Assembly: GCF_014204945.1 (NCBI RefSeq)
Contig: NZ_JACHMN010000003.1
Coordinates: 1,798,001-1,862,000, forward strand
From: Allocatelliglobosispora scoriae
Lineage (GTDB): Bacteria > Actinomycetota > Actinomycetes > Mycobacteriales > Micromonosporaceae
Reading direction: 5' to 3'
Length of the DNA: 64,000 nt
Shown here: piece by piece, positions 26,144-34,474 of the stretch
How positions within the stretch are numbered: position 1 is the first letter of the stretch
How the letters are laid out: each line of letters starts with the position of its first letter
Notes under the pieces: model-generated
What the model saw: the letters and a program-made list of their open reading frames with translations, nothing else
Told to the model about the DNA's origin: nothing
Database searches by the model: none
Translations under genes and position numbers: made by a program

Positions 26144-26959
26144 TCAGCGCCTCCGGCCGACCGCCTCCAGGTAGGTCGAGGGCGCGGCGACCGTGCCGTC
26201 GTCGGCCCGGTTGAACTCGCGGGCCACGTCGGCGAGGTCGGCGGCGAAGCTCGCCAGGTCGTCGGCGTTCAGCGTGCCCGACAGGCGGGTGATGGGGCCG
26301 TAGTGGTCGCGGAACCACTGGGAGAAGTGCTCCGGCGAGTGGTAGCAGAAGGTGAACTCCCGCTCGACGAGGCCGGTCCACTCCACCCGGTCGCCGAAGA
26401 GCTCGGCGAGGTGGTCCGCCGTGCCCCACTGGGTGGCCGGGCGGACACCGGCGGGCGGCGGCGCCCACCTCCCGACGGTCCGGAACAGCCGGCCGACCAT
26501 CCCGGTGGGCGTCCAGCTCGCCAGGGCGATGGTGCCGCCGGGCGCCGTCACCCGGACCAGCTCGTCGGCGGCCCGCTGGTGGTCGGGGGCGAACATCACG
26601 CCGACGGTGCTCAGCGTCAGGTCGAAGGAGCCGTCGGCGAGGGGCAGCTGCTCGGCGTCGCCCTCGGTGAAGGTGACCGGCAGGTGCTCGGCGGCGGCGC
26701 GTTCCCGCCCCTGCTGGAGCAGGTTGACGGCGTAGTCCACGCCGGTCGCGACGGCGAACCGGCGGGCGGCGGCCATCGCGGCGTTGCCCTGACCGCAGGC
26801 GACGTCGAGGACCCGCTGCCCCGCGCGTACGTCGGCCGCCTCGACGAGCAGCTCGGCGATGATCTGCAGGGTGTTGCCGACGCGGGGGTAGTCGCCGGTC
26901 TCCCAGCCTGCCCGCTGCGCCTTCTTGATCGTCTCGAAGTCGATGATGGTGCTGGTCAT
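26144..26959 (-). CDS. Class I SAM-dependent methyltransferase
   Basis: A 271-residue methyltransferase of the Methyltransf_11/25 type. Motif I is VLDVACGQGNAAMAAAR, then GVDYAVNLLQQGRERAA, GDAEQLPLADGSFDLTLSTV and LVRVTAPGGTIALASWTP. The C-terminal part (FCYHSPEHFSQWFRDHYGP) is typical of actinobacterial small-molecule methyltransferases. Strong GAGGAG before the ATG. Transcribed just ahead of the BTAD regulator. Substrate unknown. Confidence 0.88.
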   Translation of the reverse strand: MTSTIIDFETIKKAQRAGWETGDYPRVGNTLQIIAELLVEAADVRAGQRVLDVACGQGNAAMAAARRFAVATGVDYAVNLLQQGRERAAAEHLPVTFTEGDAEQLPLADGSFDLTLSTVGVMFAPDHQRAADELVRVTAPGGTIALASWTPTGMVGRLFRTVGRWAPPPAGVRPATQWGTADHLAELFGDRVEWTGLVEREFTFCYHSPEHFSQWFRDHYGPITRLSGTLNADDLASFAADLADVAREFNRADDGTVAAPSTYLEAVGRRR

Positions 26960-27111
26960 GGTCTTCTCCTCAGGTGCACCGCCGTCTCAGCGGTTGACTC
27001 AGGCCAGCAAAGCCCGCCGCCGTGTGACGCACCGTGTGATGCCCCGGCTTCTCGGCCGCCTATGCTGAACCGGACACGGATCCGACCCATCCTTCCGACG
27101 ATCGGCAGCGC

Positions 27112-27573
27112 ATGAGCCAGCTCGAAGACATCGCCAAGCAGGACAACTGGCGCTGCTGGGTGTGCGACGAACCCGTCGACAGGACGGCGTCGGCCAACGA
27201 CCCGCGCGGCCCCAGCGTCGACAGCCGCACCACGGCGAAGCTGAAGAAGGGCGCCACCGACTACGCCGGTGGCGAACGCCTGGCACACAAGCGCTGCAAC
27301 ACCCGCAAGGGCGCGGTCACCCCGGTGATCCCCTGGCCGTCGACGATCATGCTGGTCGAGCCCGCGCCGCTGATCGCGGTCGCCGAGCGACTGGACCGCA
27401 AGGGCGGCCGGGAGGTCGTCGTGCGCTGTGCCGACCGCAAGTCGGCCGATCAGACCGCCGCGTGGCTGGTGGACCGGTTCTCCCGGCTCGCGCCCGGGAT
27501 GCCGGTCGAGGCGAGCGTCGAGCCCGGCGGCGGCCAGTTCCTGGTGGCCCTGACCACCGCCCGCCGACGCTGA
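27112..27573 (+). CDS. HNH-like zinc-finger protein, unknown
   Basis: A 153-residue protein. The N-terminus has a zinc-knuckle pattern CWVCDEPVD and LAHKRCNTRKG, which resembles the start and end of an HNH/McrA-type nuclease fold (two CxxC-like halves and the typical H..CN..KG ending), but the central catalytic histidine pair is not obvious. The C-terminal 75 residues (IAVAERLDRKGGREVVVRCA, DRFSRLAPGMPVEASVEPGG) look like a small alpha/beta domain. A nuclease, or a degenerate DNA-binding relative, is possible. It diverges from the methyltransferase gene. Confidence 0.65.
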   Translation: MSQLEDIAKQDNWRCWVCDEPVDRTASANDPRGPSVDSRTTAKLKKGATDYAGGERLAHKRCNTRKGAVTPVIPWPSTIMLVEPAPLIAVAERLDRKGGREVVVRCADRKSADQTAAWLVDRFSRLAPGMPVEASVEPGGGQFLVALTTARRR

Positions 27574-27631
27574 CCAGCGCGTTCGCGGGCGATGATTGTG
27601 TAGCGTCTGTCGTCGATGCGACCATTGCCCG

Positions 27632-28150
27632 GTGTTCCCACTGCGACGCCACGGTTGGTGGCTCATCCCCGAGTTATGCGCGGTCGCTGCCCTCGCGACC
27701 GGCCTGATCTACCTACGTCCAGGCGGCCTGCCCAGCCGGCTGGACACCCTCGCACAGACCACATTGGAGCGACTCGCCCCGGCTGAGCTCGAGCTCTTCG
27801 ACGTGCAGGGGCACGGCGGCGAGGCCAAGGTGATCTGCGCCGTCGAGTCGTTCGCCACCGAGCCCGCGACCGTCGAGCGGGTCGAGGACGTGCGGGTCAT
27901 CTACGCCCACTACCTCTGCGCGCTGGCCCAGCCGAACACCGCCTGGGACTACGCGACCCGCAGCGAGGGGCCGGTGGTGATCAGCCTGACGAACCCGCCG
28001 ACCGTCCGGATCGCACAGTCCGGCGTCGGTTACCCCGACCGCGTCCGGGCCATGATGCCGGACGCCCTGGAGGCGCAGGCGTTCGCCGGTTTCAGCGATC
28101 GGCGCAGGCCGAGCGCCCTGGTGGTCCGTTACCACGACGAGGTCTCTTAG
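27632..28150 (+). CDS. Membrane-anchored hypothetical protein
   Basis: A protein of about 172 residues with one N-terminal membrane segment (GWWLIPELCAVAALATGLIY) and an exported or cytosolic soluble domain containing VQGHGGEAKVICAVESFATE, VRVIYAHYLCALAQPNTAWD and DALEAQAFAGFSDRRRPSAL. The start is uncertain: GTG 27632 places the membrane segment near the N-terminus, while the frame stays open to TTG 27596. I recognise no family. It ends eleven bases before the CebR-like box of the LPMO gene, so its 3' UTR overlaps that control region. Confidence 0.6.
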   Translation: MFPLRRHGWWLIPELCAVAALATGLIYLRPGGLPSRLDTLAQTTLERLAPAELELFDVQGHGGEAKVICAVESFATEPATVERVEDVRVIYAHYLCALAQPNTAWDYATRSEGPVVISLTNPPTVRIAQSGVGYPDRVRAMMPDALEAQAFAGFSDRRRPSALVVRYHDEVS

Positions 28151-28161
28151 CGGCATTGCCG

Positions 28162-28175
28162 TGGGAGCGCTACCA
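28162..28175. promoter_or_regulatory. CebR/CelR-like operator
   Basis: TGGGAGCGCTACCA differs by one base from the palindrome TGGGAGCGCTCCCA bound by the cellobiose-responsive LacI-family repressors CebR/CelR of streptomycetes and Thermobifida. It lies 207 bp upstream of the LPMO-CBM2 gene start, the kind of gene these repressors control. The rest of the 231-bp gap shows no other gene. Confidence 0.72.
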
Positions 28176-28381
28176 TGCGACACTTTCGATGTCTAGACCT
28201 ATCAAGCGGGCTGGGAGTCGACGCAAGAGCGCACATCCTCGGGTGTGCTGAGAGGGCTTGCCGTGGTCTGTCCTCCGGCCCGTTGGTTGACGCGCGTCAG
28301 CACCCCTTGCTGGTCGATGTCCTTGAGCGCCTGTCCCCGCACTCGATGGCGTCGACCTCCCACCAGTAGGAAGGACAGACG

Positions 28382-29551
28382 GTGAGACACAGACGCCAGA
28401 TTCTGGCGAGCCTGGTCGCGGCGGTCCTCACGGCGAGTATCAGCTTCGTCGTGATGCAGACATCTCCGGCACAGGCCCACGGTGTAACGATGGTCCCGGG
28501 CAGCCGCACCTGGCTGTGCTACCAGGATGGCCTGCGGGCCAACGGTTCGATCGAGGCCTACAACCCCGCCTGCGCCGCAGCCATCGCCGCGAACGGCACC
28601 ACCCCGCTCTACAACTGGTTCGCGGTGCTCCGCTCCGACGCCGGCGGCCGGACCACGGGCTACATCCCGGACGGCCAGCTCTGCAGCGGTGGAACGGGCG
28701 GGCCCTACAATTTCAGCGCCTACAACGCCACCCGGACGGACTGGCCGCTGACCCACCTCACCACCGGGGCCAACATCCAGTTCCGGCACAGCAACTGGGC
28801 GCAGCACCCCGGCACGTTCTACCTGTCGATCACCAAGCAGGGCTGGAGCCCCACGACTCCGCTCGCCTGGAGTGACCTGACCGACTTCGCGAGCGTCACC
28901 AACCCGCCGGTGAGCGGGGGTCCGGGCGCGCTGAACTACTACTACTGGAACGCCCAGCTCCCGACCGGTCGCAGCGGCCGGGCGATCATCTACATCCGGT
29001 GGGTGCGCTCGGACAGCAACGAGAACTTCTTCAGCTGCTCCGACGTCAACTTCGACGGCGGCAACGGCGAGGTGACCGGCGTCGGCCCGAACCAGACCCC
29101 GCCGCCGTCGCCGTCGGTGTCCGCGTCGGCCTCGCGCTCGCCCTCGGCCTCGCCGTCGGCGTCGCGTTCGGCATCCGCGTCGCCGTCGCCGTCCGCGTCG
29201 GCGTCCTCGTCTCCGCCGCCGACCGGCGGGGGAGCGTGCACGGCGACCTACGCCCTGACCAACTCGTGGAGCAACGGGCCGACCAGCGGCGGCTTCCAGG
29301 GCGGGGTCACGGTGCGCAACAACAGCACCAGCGCCACTCTCAACGGCTGGACCGTCAAGGCGACGTTCGCCAATGGACAGACGGTCACGCAGTCGTGGGA
29401 CAGCGTCTACAGCCAGAGCGGCGGCGTGGCGACCTTCACCAACGCCTCCCATAATCCGACCATCGCGCCGAGCGGCACCCGCACGTTCGGCTTCCTCGCC
29501 AACTGGACCGGCAGCAACACCGCACCCAGTCTGACCTGCACGAGTCCGTGA
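28382..29551 (+). CDS. AA10 lytic polysaccharide monooxygenase with CBM2
   Basis: A 389-residue secreted copper enzyme that cleaves crystalline polysaccharide oxidatively. The signal peptide ends at QA, exposing His33 (HGVTMVPGSR), the first ligand of the copper histidine brace; the second is probably His142 in NWAQHPGTFY, and the axial Phe is in ENFFSCSDVNF. Cysteines suggest two disulfides in the catalytic domain (33 to about 235). A Ser/Pro/Ala linker of about 50 residues leads to a C-terminal CBM2 (CTATYALTNSWSNGPTSGGF, LNGWTVKATFANGQ, FLANWTGSN), so cellulose or chitin is the substrate; the CebR-like box favours cellulose. GTG 28382 has AAGGA upstream. A GC-rich terminator follows directly. 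Confidence 0.93.
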   Translation: MRHRRQILASLVAAVLTASISFVVMQTSPAQAHGVTMVPGSRTWLCYQDGLRANGSIEAYNPACAAAIAANGTTPLYNWFAVLRSDAGGRTTGYIPDGQLCSGGTGGPYNFSAYNATRTDWPLTHLTTGANIQFRHSNWAQHPGTFYLSITKQGWSPTTPLAWSDLTDFASVTNPPVSGGPGALNYYYWNAQLPTGRSGRAIIYIRWVRSDSNENFFSCSDVNFDGGNGEVTGVGPNQTPPPSPSVSASASRSPSASPSASRSASASPSPSASASSSPPPTGGGACTATYALTNSWSNGPTSGGFQGGVTVRNNSTSATLNGWTVKATFANGQTVTQSWDSVYSQSGGVATFTNASHNPTIAPSGTRTFGFLANWTGSNTAPSLTCTSP

Positions 29552-29556
29552 CACCG

Positions 29557-29590
29557 GCGCGGGCCGCGGCGCTCCTGCCGCGGCCCGCGC
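29557..29590. terminator. Bidirectional GC-rich hairpin
   Basis: GCGCGGGCCGCGG (29557-29569) pairs exactly with 29578-29590 around an eight-base loop. It lies between the LPMO stop (29551) and the convergent TetR stop (29592). Confidence 0.8.
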
Positions 29591-29591
29591 G

Positions 29592-30173
29592 TCACGCGGG
29601 TTCCAGCTCGCGCAGCAGGTCGGCGACGCGGCGCAGCGCCGTGCGGACCCGGGCCGTGAACGCGCCGTCGTTGAGCAGGATCATCGTCTCGCCGCCGAGG
29701 AACGCCAGCCCGACGAGGACGGCGAGGTCGCCGGCGGTGAAAGGCCCCAGCGAACCGAGCCGGGCCTCGGCCTCCCGGGCGACGGTCTCCAGGAGGTCGA
29801 TCCAGCCCTGGAGCATCGCGAGCACCTGCTTCGCCACCGCGTCATCGGACCAGCCGGCCGCGACCATCTCCTGCAGCACCCGGACATAGCCCGACGCCAG
29901 GTCGTCGTCGAGGAAGTCGCAGGCCTGCTCGTAGCGCTGCCACAGCGGGACGGTCGCGGCGTACATCGTGCGCTGGCGGCCGACGAGCAGCCGGTTCTCA
30001 TGGTCGAGCAGGGCCAGCACCATGCCCTGTCTGCCGCCGAAGTGGTAGTGGATCTGGCTCAGCGGCACCCCGGCCCGGTCGGCGACCTTGCGGGTGGAGA
30101 GGTTGGCGTAGCCGTCCGCGAGCAGGCACGACCGCGCGGCCTCCATGATCCTGGTCGATGTGTCGGTCGCCAA
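29592..30173 (-). CDS. TetR-family regulator of the hydrolase-glycosyltransferase gene
   Basis: A 193-residue TetR protein. HTH: IMEAARSCLLADGYANLSTR, KVADRAGVPLSQIHYHFGG, then RQGMVLALLDHENRLL and an all-helical ligand domain. The start is TTG 30173 with GGGAG upstream; ATG at residue 10 would also be in frame but would cut into helix 1. It is divergent from the 709-residue fusion gene, and two near-identical palindromes lie between them, so it very probably represses that gene and itself. Confidence 0.88.
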   Translation of the reverse strand: MATDTSTRIMEAARSCLLADGYANLSTRKVADRAGVPLSQIHYHFGGRQGMVLALLDHENRLLVGRQRTMYAATVPLWQRYEQACDFLDDDLASGYVRVLQEMVAAGWSDDAVAKQVLAMLQGWIDLLETVAREAEARLGSLGPFTAGDLAVLVGLAFLGGETMILLNDGAFTARVRTALRRVADLLRELEPA

Positions 30174-30202
30174 CGACGCGCTCCCGTCGGAGAAGGCATT
30201 GC

Positions 30203-30253
30203 TCGGTCGATCGACCGAATGCTAGCACCGCTCGATTCGGTCGATCGACCGAA
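30203..30253. promoter_or_regulatory. Two TetR operators
   Basis: TCGGTCGATCGACCGA (30203-30218) and TTCGGTCGATCGACCGAA (30236-30253) are perfect palindromes with the same core, centred 34 bp apart, filling the space between the divergent TetR and fusion genes. The second ends 21 bases before the fusion gene start. Confidence 0.88.
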
Positions 30254-30274
30254 ACGTGGTGAAGGGGCCGCCGG

Positions 30275-32404
30275 ATGCGGGCGCGGATCGCGGATGCCGA
30301 GGGCTTCGTCGAGCACGACGGGGTGCGAATCCACTACGAGGTCTTCGGCGAGGGGGAGACCACCCTGCTGCTCATGCCGACCTGGACCATCATCGACAAG
30401 CGGTTCTGGAAGGGGCAGATCCCCTACCTCGCCCGGCACCACCGGGTCGTCGCCTATGACGGTCCGGGGAACGGGGGGTCCGACCGGCCGCTGGAGCCGT
30501 CCGCCTACGGCCAGGAGGCCCAGGTGGCGTACGCGATGAAGGTCCTGGCGGCGACCGCGACGGACCGTGCGGTGCTGGTCGCGCTCTCCAAGGCGGCCAA
30601 CTGGGCCCTGGACCTGGCGGCGAACCACGCGGACCGGGTGAGCGGGACCGTCCTGATCGGACCGACGGTCGCCTTCGCCGGCCCCGGCGCCGCCCGCACC
30701 GTGGCCGGGAAGCCGGAGCTCACGCCGTCCCGGGTGCCGTTCGTCGAGGTGGACCCGTCCGAGCACTGGGCGAAGTACGACCGCGACTACTGGCTCGCCG
30801 ACTACGCCGACTTCGCCTGGTTCTTCTTCGGACAGTGCTTCCCCGAGCCGCACTCGACCAAGCAGATCGAGGATGCCGTCGGCTGGTCCCGGCAGACCAC
30901 CGCCGAGGTCCTCATCGCCGACAGCCATGCGAGCAGGCCGGACACCGCGACGCTGACCGAGTGGTGCGGCCGCATCACGAGCCCGATGCTGCTGATCCAC
31001 GGCGACCACGACCTGATCAGCCCGGTTCGCCGCAGCGAGCTGATCGCCGAGCTCACCGGCGGCGACCTCGTCGTGATCGAAGGCGGCGGCCACATCCCGC
31101 TCGCCCGCGACCCGGTCAAGGTCAACCTGCTCATCCGCGAGTTCGCCGAGCGGACCGCGGTGCCACCGCATCGGCGCCGCACCTGGTCGCGGTGGCGGCA
31201 GCGGCCCAAGCGGGTGCTCTACCTGTCGTCGCCGATCGGCCTCGGGCACGCGCGCCGCGATGTCGCCATCGCCCGCGCGCTGCGCGAACACCATCCCGAC
31301 GCGCGGATCGACTGGCTGGCGCAGCACCCCGTGACGAGGGTCCTCGAGGCCGCCGGGGAACTGGTCCACCCGGCGAGCCGGCACCTCGCCAACGAGTCCG
31401 CGCACTTCGAGGCGGAGGCGGGCGAGCACGACCTGCGCGCCTTCGAGGCGCTGCGCCGGATGGACGAGGTGCTGCTGGCGAACTTCATGGTCTTCCACGA
31501 CCTCGTGCGCGACGGCGGCTACGACCTCGTCATCGGCGACGAGGCCTGGGATGTCGACCACTTCCTGCACGAGAACCCCGAGCTCAAGCGCTTCGCCTAC
31601 GCCTGGCTCACCGACTTCGTCGGCAACCTGCCGATGCCCGAGGGCGGCTCGCGGGAGGAGCTCGTCGCGGCGGACTACAACGCCGAGATGATCGAGCACA
31701 TCGCCCGCTACCCGAGGATCCGGGACCGGGCCGTCTTCGTCGGCAACCCCGACGACGTGGTCGACGGCAGCTTCGGCCCCGGGCTGCCGGTGATCCGGGA
31801 CTGGACGCGGGCGCACTACGACTTCGCGGGGTACGTCACCGGCTTCGACCCGGCCGCCGTCGCCGATCGCGCGGCGCTGCGGTCCGAGCTCGGCTACGGC
31901 CCCGACGAGCGGATCTGCGTGGTGACGGTCGGCGGATCCGGTGTCGGCGGGCACCTGCTGCACCGGGTCGTGGCCGCCTTCGACGAGGCGGCGCGACGCG
32001 TGGCGGGACTGCGGATGATCGTCGTCACCGGACCGCGCATCGACGCGGCGACGATCCCGGCCCGGGCGGGTCTCGAGGTGCGCTCCTTCGTCCCCGACCT
32101 CTACCGGCACCTCGCCGCGAGCGACCTCGCGATCGTCCAGGGTGGACTCACGACCTGCATGGAGCTGGCCGCGGCGGGCCGCCCGTTCCTCTTCATTCCG
32201 CTGCGCAACCACTTCGAGCAGAACTTCCACGTGGTGCACCGGCTCAGCCGCTACGGCGCCGGACGCCGCCTCGACTATGCGGACCTGTCGCCGGAGGTGC
32301 TCGCCGGTGCGATCGCGGCGGAGATCGGGCGCGAGACGGACTACCGGCCGGTGGAGACCGACGGTGCGGCCCGCGCCGCGGCGCTCCTCGCCGACCTGCT
32401 CTGA
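30275..32404 (+). CDS. Fusion of alpha/beta hydrolase and GT-B glycosyltransferase
   Basis: A 709-residue fusion. Residues about 1-290 are an alpha/beta hydrolase (HYEVFGEGETTLLLMPTW, VVAYDGPGNGGSDRPLE, elbow LVALSKAANWALDLAANH, LLIHGDHDLISPVRRSELI, GGGHIPLARDP). The elbow Ser is followed by Lys and the flanking glycines are replaced, so it may be a variant enzyme. Residues about 310-709 are a GT-B glycosyltransferase (VLYLSSPIGLGHARRDVAIA; donor-site block VQGGLTTCMELAAAGRPFLF, PLRNHFEQNFHVVHRLSRYG) related to MurG/UGT-type C-terminal domains. A linker rich in Arg (PPHRRRTWSRWRQRPKR) joins them. One polypeptide probably glycosylates and hydrolyses, or recognises, the same small molecule, for instance a drug or antibiotic. 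It is under twin TetR operators. AAGGGG precedes the ATG. Confidence 0.85.
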   Translation: MRARIADAEGFVEHDGVRIHYEVFGEGETTLLLMPTWTIIDKRFWKGQIPYLARHHRVVAYDGPGNGGSDRPLEPSAYGQEAQVAYAMKVLAATATDRAVLVALSKAANWALDLAANHADRVSGTVLIGPTVAFAGPGAARTVAGKPELTPSRVPFVEVDPSEHWAKYDRDYWLADYADFAWFFFGQCFPEPHSTKQIEDAVGWSRQTTAEVLIADSHASRPDTATLTEWCGRITSPMLLIHGDHDLISPVRRSELIAELTGGDLVVIEGGGHIPLARDPVKVNLLIREFAERTAVPPHRRRTWSRWRQRPKRVLYLSSPIGLGHARRDVAIARALREHHPDARIDWLAQHPVTRVLEAAGELVHPASRHLANESAHFEAEAGEHDLRAFEALRRMDEVLLANFMVFHDLVRDGGYDLVIGDEAWDVDHFLHENPELKRFAYAWLTDFVGNLPMPEGGSREELVAADYNAEMIEHIARYPRIRDRAVFVGNPDDVVDGSFGPGLPVIRDWTRAHYDFAGYVTGFDPAAVADRAALRSELGYGPDERICVVTVGGSGVGGHLLHRVVAAFDEAARRVAGLRMIVVTGPRIDAATIPARAGLEVRSFVPDLYRHLAASDLAIVQGGLTTCMELAAAGRPFLFIPLRNHFEQNFHVVHRLSRYGAGRRLDYADLSPEVLAGAIAAEIGRETDYRPVETDGAARAAALLADLL

Positions 32405-32414
32405 TCGAGCGTCA

Positions 32415-32470
32415 GGGAGATCTTGAATGATTTCTGCTGCCCTGGCAGCAGAAATCATTCAAGATCTCCC
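32415..32470. terminator. 56-bp near-perfect palindrome between convergent genes
   Basis: Two 27-base arms (32415-32441 and 32444-32470) are exactly complementary with only two bases between them. It lies after the stop at 32404 and contains the stop codon of the convergent TetR gene (32455). The stem is AT-rich (CTTGAATGATTTCTGCTG). Confidence 0.85.
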
Positions 32471-33150
32471 AATCCGGCTTGGATGAGGTCGGCCGCTCGG
32501 CGGACGTCGGCGGTGACCGCGTCGCGGATCCGGTCGGTCGGCTGTGTGCCGTCGAGGTGCTTGCGCAGGCTGGCGGCCTGGATCTGCCAGAGACCGAGCA
32601 GCGCGATCGCGGCGATCTGCGGTTGCGGATCGTCCGCCTCGACGCCCGCCCGCTCGGCCAGCCGTGCGGCGGCGGCAGCGGTGAGCTCGTCGGCCACGTC
32701 GCGCTGGTGCGCGCGCAACGACGGGGTGGCCCGCATCAGCTCGCCGAAGCGCAGCATCGCCCGGGCGGCCCCGACCGGATCCTCCTGCGCGCCGAGCCAG
32801 CCCATGATCTGCGCCAGCTCGCGGTCGAGGATCCGCAGCACCGCCGCCACGGGGGAGCCGTCCGGCTCGTCGAGGCCGCTGAGCAGGGCCTCCCTCGTCG
32901 TGTCCCAGCGGTCCAGGACGAGGCTCTCCTTGGTCGGGAAGTAGTTGAAGACGGTCTTTTCCGAGACGCCGCAGGCCCGGGCCACGTCGGCGACGCGCAC
33001 GGCGTCGAAGCCGCGCTCCAGGAACATCTCGGTGGCGGTGTCGGAGAGCTGCTGGCGCATCAGGCGTTTCTTGCGCTCGCGCAGGCCCTCGCCGGGTGCC
33101 GTGTCGGCGGCGGTGCCGAGCCCTGTCCAGTCGACCGTGCGTGCGCTCAC
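32455..33150 (-). CDS. TetR-family regulator
   Basis: A 231-residue TetR protein with an extended N-terminus (VSARTVDWTGLGTAADTAPG), HTH RQQLSDTATEMFLERGFDAV, RVADVARACGVSEKTVFNYF, then PTKESLVLDRWD. GTG 33150 is chosen because TATGCT ends seven bases upstream and no ribosome site exists; an ATG at 33162 is in frame but lies within that -10. It is divergent from the DUF1772-type membrane protein and probably controls it. The final codons and stop lie in the 56-bp palindrome. Confidence 0.86.
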   Translation of the reverse strand: MSARTVDWTGLGTAADTAPGEGLRERKKRLMRQQLSDTATEMFLERGFDAVRVADVARACGVSEKTVFNYFPTKESLVLDRWDTTREALLSGLDEPDGSPVAAVLRILDRELAQIMGWLGAQEDPVGAARAMLRFGELMRATPSLRAHQRDVADELTAAAAARLAERAGVEADDPQPQIAAIALLGLWQIQAASLRKHLDGTQPTDRIRDAVTADVRRAADLIQAGLGDLE

Positions 33151-33218
33151 GGCAGCCAGCATACCTGCCGCCGCTAAATATTTTCTGCTACTGTAAATTT
33201 CATGCAACGGAAAAAATC

Positions 33219-33665
33219 ATGAACGCGGTGCTGGTGGTGGCCGGGATCAACGCCGCCTTCGCCGGGCTGCTGGCGGGGGCGGAGGCGACGGTGACCTTCG
33301 GCGTACGCCCGGCGTTGGGCCTCCTGGACGACGGGCCGCACCTGCGGGCTCGGCAGGCCCTCGTGCGCAGCCTGCGCGTCTTCGTGCCGTCGCTCTTCCT
33401 GCCGACCGTGCTCTCGTCGATCGCGGTCCTGGTGCTCGGCGGCGGATCCGGTGCCCGGTGGGCGGCGATCGTCGCGCTGCTCGCGTGGACCCTGATCACC
33501 TTCCTCGGCACGGTCCCCGTCAACCAGGCGATCCTGACCTGGGACGCAGACGCGCCACCGGCCGACTGGCGAGCGCGCATCCGGCGGTGGGAGCCGCTCG
33601 ACCTGGCCCGGACCGTGCTGGCGGCGCTGACCTTCGCGCTGCTCGTCGCAGCCCTGGGCGGCTAG
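33219..33665 (+). CDS. DUF1772 / anthrone oxygenase-like membrane protein
   Basis: A 148-residue protein with four hydrophobic helices (VLVVAGINAAFAGLLAGAEA, VPSLFLPTVLSSIAVLVL, WAAIVALLAWTLITFLG, LARTVLAALTFALLVAALGG) and the DUF1772 signature TVPVNQAILTWDADAPPADW followed by RRWEPLDLAR. The family includes anthrone oxygenase-like proteins, but most actinobacterial members are uncharacterised. It starts 69 bp from the divergent TetR start, so expression is probably TetR-controlled. GGAAAA is a weak ribosome site. Its end overlaps the convergent 33662 gene by four bases. Confidence 0.85.
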   Translation: MNAVLVVAGINAAFAGLLAGAEATVTFGVRPALGLLDDGPHLRARQALVRSLRVFVPSLFLPTVLSSIAVLVLGGGSGARWAAIVALLAWTLITFLGTVPVNQAILTWDADAPPADWRARIRRWEPLDLARTVLAALTFALLVAALGG

Positions 33666-34474
33666 GGCGCGTCGGTGTGGCCCGCCCGGAGCTCGATGCG
33701 GGTGATGCCCCGCTCCGGGCCGCGCCTGCTCGTCCAGACCGCCCCGACCGGCTCGGTGCGGTCGATCGTCCACTCCGTCGGCGGGGTCTGCGTCTTCGCG
33801 GCGATCCGCTGGATCACCGCGTCGATCGCGTCGGCCGGATCGGCCCGGGTGCCGCCGAGGTAGAGCGCGACCCGCAGCAGCCCGCCGTCGAGCGGCTGGT
33901 AACCGGTGATCGTCGCGGTGTCGGTGCTCTCCTGCAGCCGCTCGGCGAGGCCGGCCACGACCTGGCCCGCCGACTGCTGGTCGTGCCCGCGCAGGTCGGC
34001 GACGAGCCAGACCCTCGTCTCCAGCAGGCCCGCGAGCTCGGCGAGCTCGGCCTCGGTGAGCTCCTCGCCCTCGCCGAGCAGCTCGGCCGGCTCGTCGTCG
34101 CCCGGGTGATCGTCGACGTCCCACGCCTCGACCAGGGTCCATTCGATCGCCGGCACCGGGCTCTCCGCCGTCCCGAGCACCGCGTAGGCGGTCGGGCGGG
34201 CAGCCTTGACCTCGACGGCGCCCGGTGGCACGCCGAGGCGCGCCAGGACATCGGTGACCACGGTGGCGTAGCTGTCGTCGGAGCCGTCGCCGAGCCAGCG
34301 GGGGTCCGTCGCGTGGACGAGGACGTTCCAGCGGCCCGGCCGGTCCGCGTCGGGGCGGACCGCCTGCACGGCACTGTCGAGCCGGGCGGTCGCCTGCTCG
34401 ACGATGCCCCGGCACCGCTCCTCGTCGTCGGCGGCCACGATCATCGTCACGATGGCGAGCAATTCGTCGGTCAT
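33662..34474 (-). CDS. Acidic protein, putative immunity partner of the adjacent toxin
   Basis: A 270-residue soluble protein rich in Asp and Glu (EPAELLGEGEELTEAELAEL), without signal peptide or membrane segments. Two similar halves may exist (LLAIVTMIVAADDEERCRGI ... ; VWLVADLRGHDQQSAGQVVA ...), as if a duplicated ferredoxin-like fold. No known family is recognised. Its start overlaps the stop of the polymorphic toxin gene as ATGA (34471-34474), the usual place for an immunity gene, and its acidity fits an inhibitor of a basic nuclease toxin. The immunity role is inference. Confidence 0.65.
   Translation of the reverse strand: MTDELLAIVTMIVAADDEERCRGIVEQATARLDSAVQAVRPDADRPGRWNVLVHATDPRWLGDGSDDSYATVVTDVLARLGVPPGAVEVKAARPTAYAVLGTAESPVPAIEWTLVEAWDVDDHPGDDEPAELLGEGEELTEAELAELAGLLETRVWLVADLRGHDQQSAGQVVAGLAERLQESTDTATITGYQPLDGGLLRVALYLGGTRADPADAIDAVIQRIAAKTQTPPTEWTIDRTEPVGAVWTSRRGPERGITRIELRAGHTDAP

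Noticed and set aside
29101-29220. Repetitive Ser/Ala/Pro codons that look like a tandem repeat
   Set aside because: It encodes the flexible linker between the LPMO and CBM2; not a separate repeat element.
30059-32458. 799-residue open frame on the - strand opposite the hydrolase-glycosyltransferase gene
   Set aside because: Low-complexity antisense reading; the + strand has clear motifs, a ribosome site and operators.
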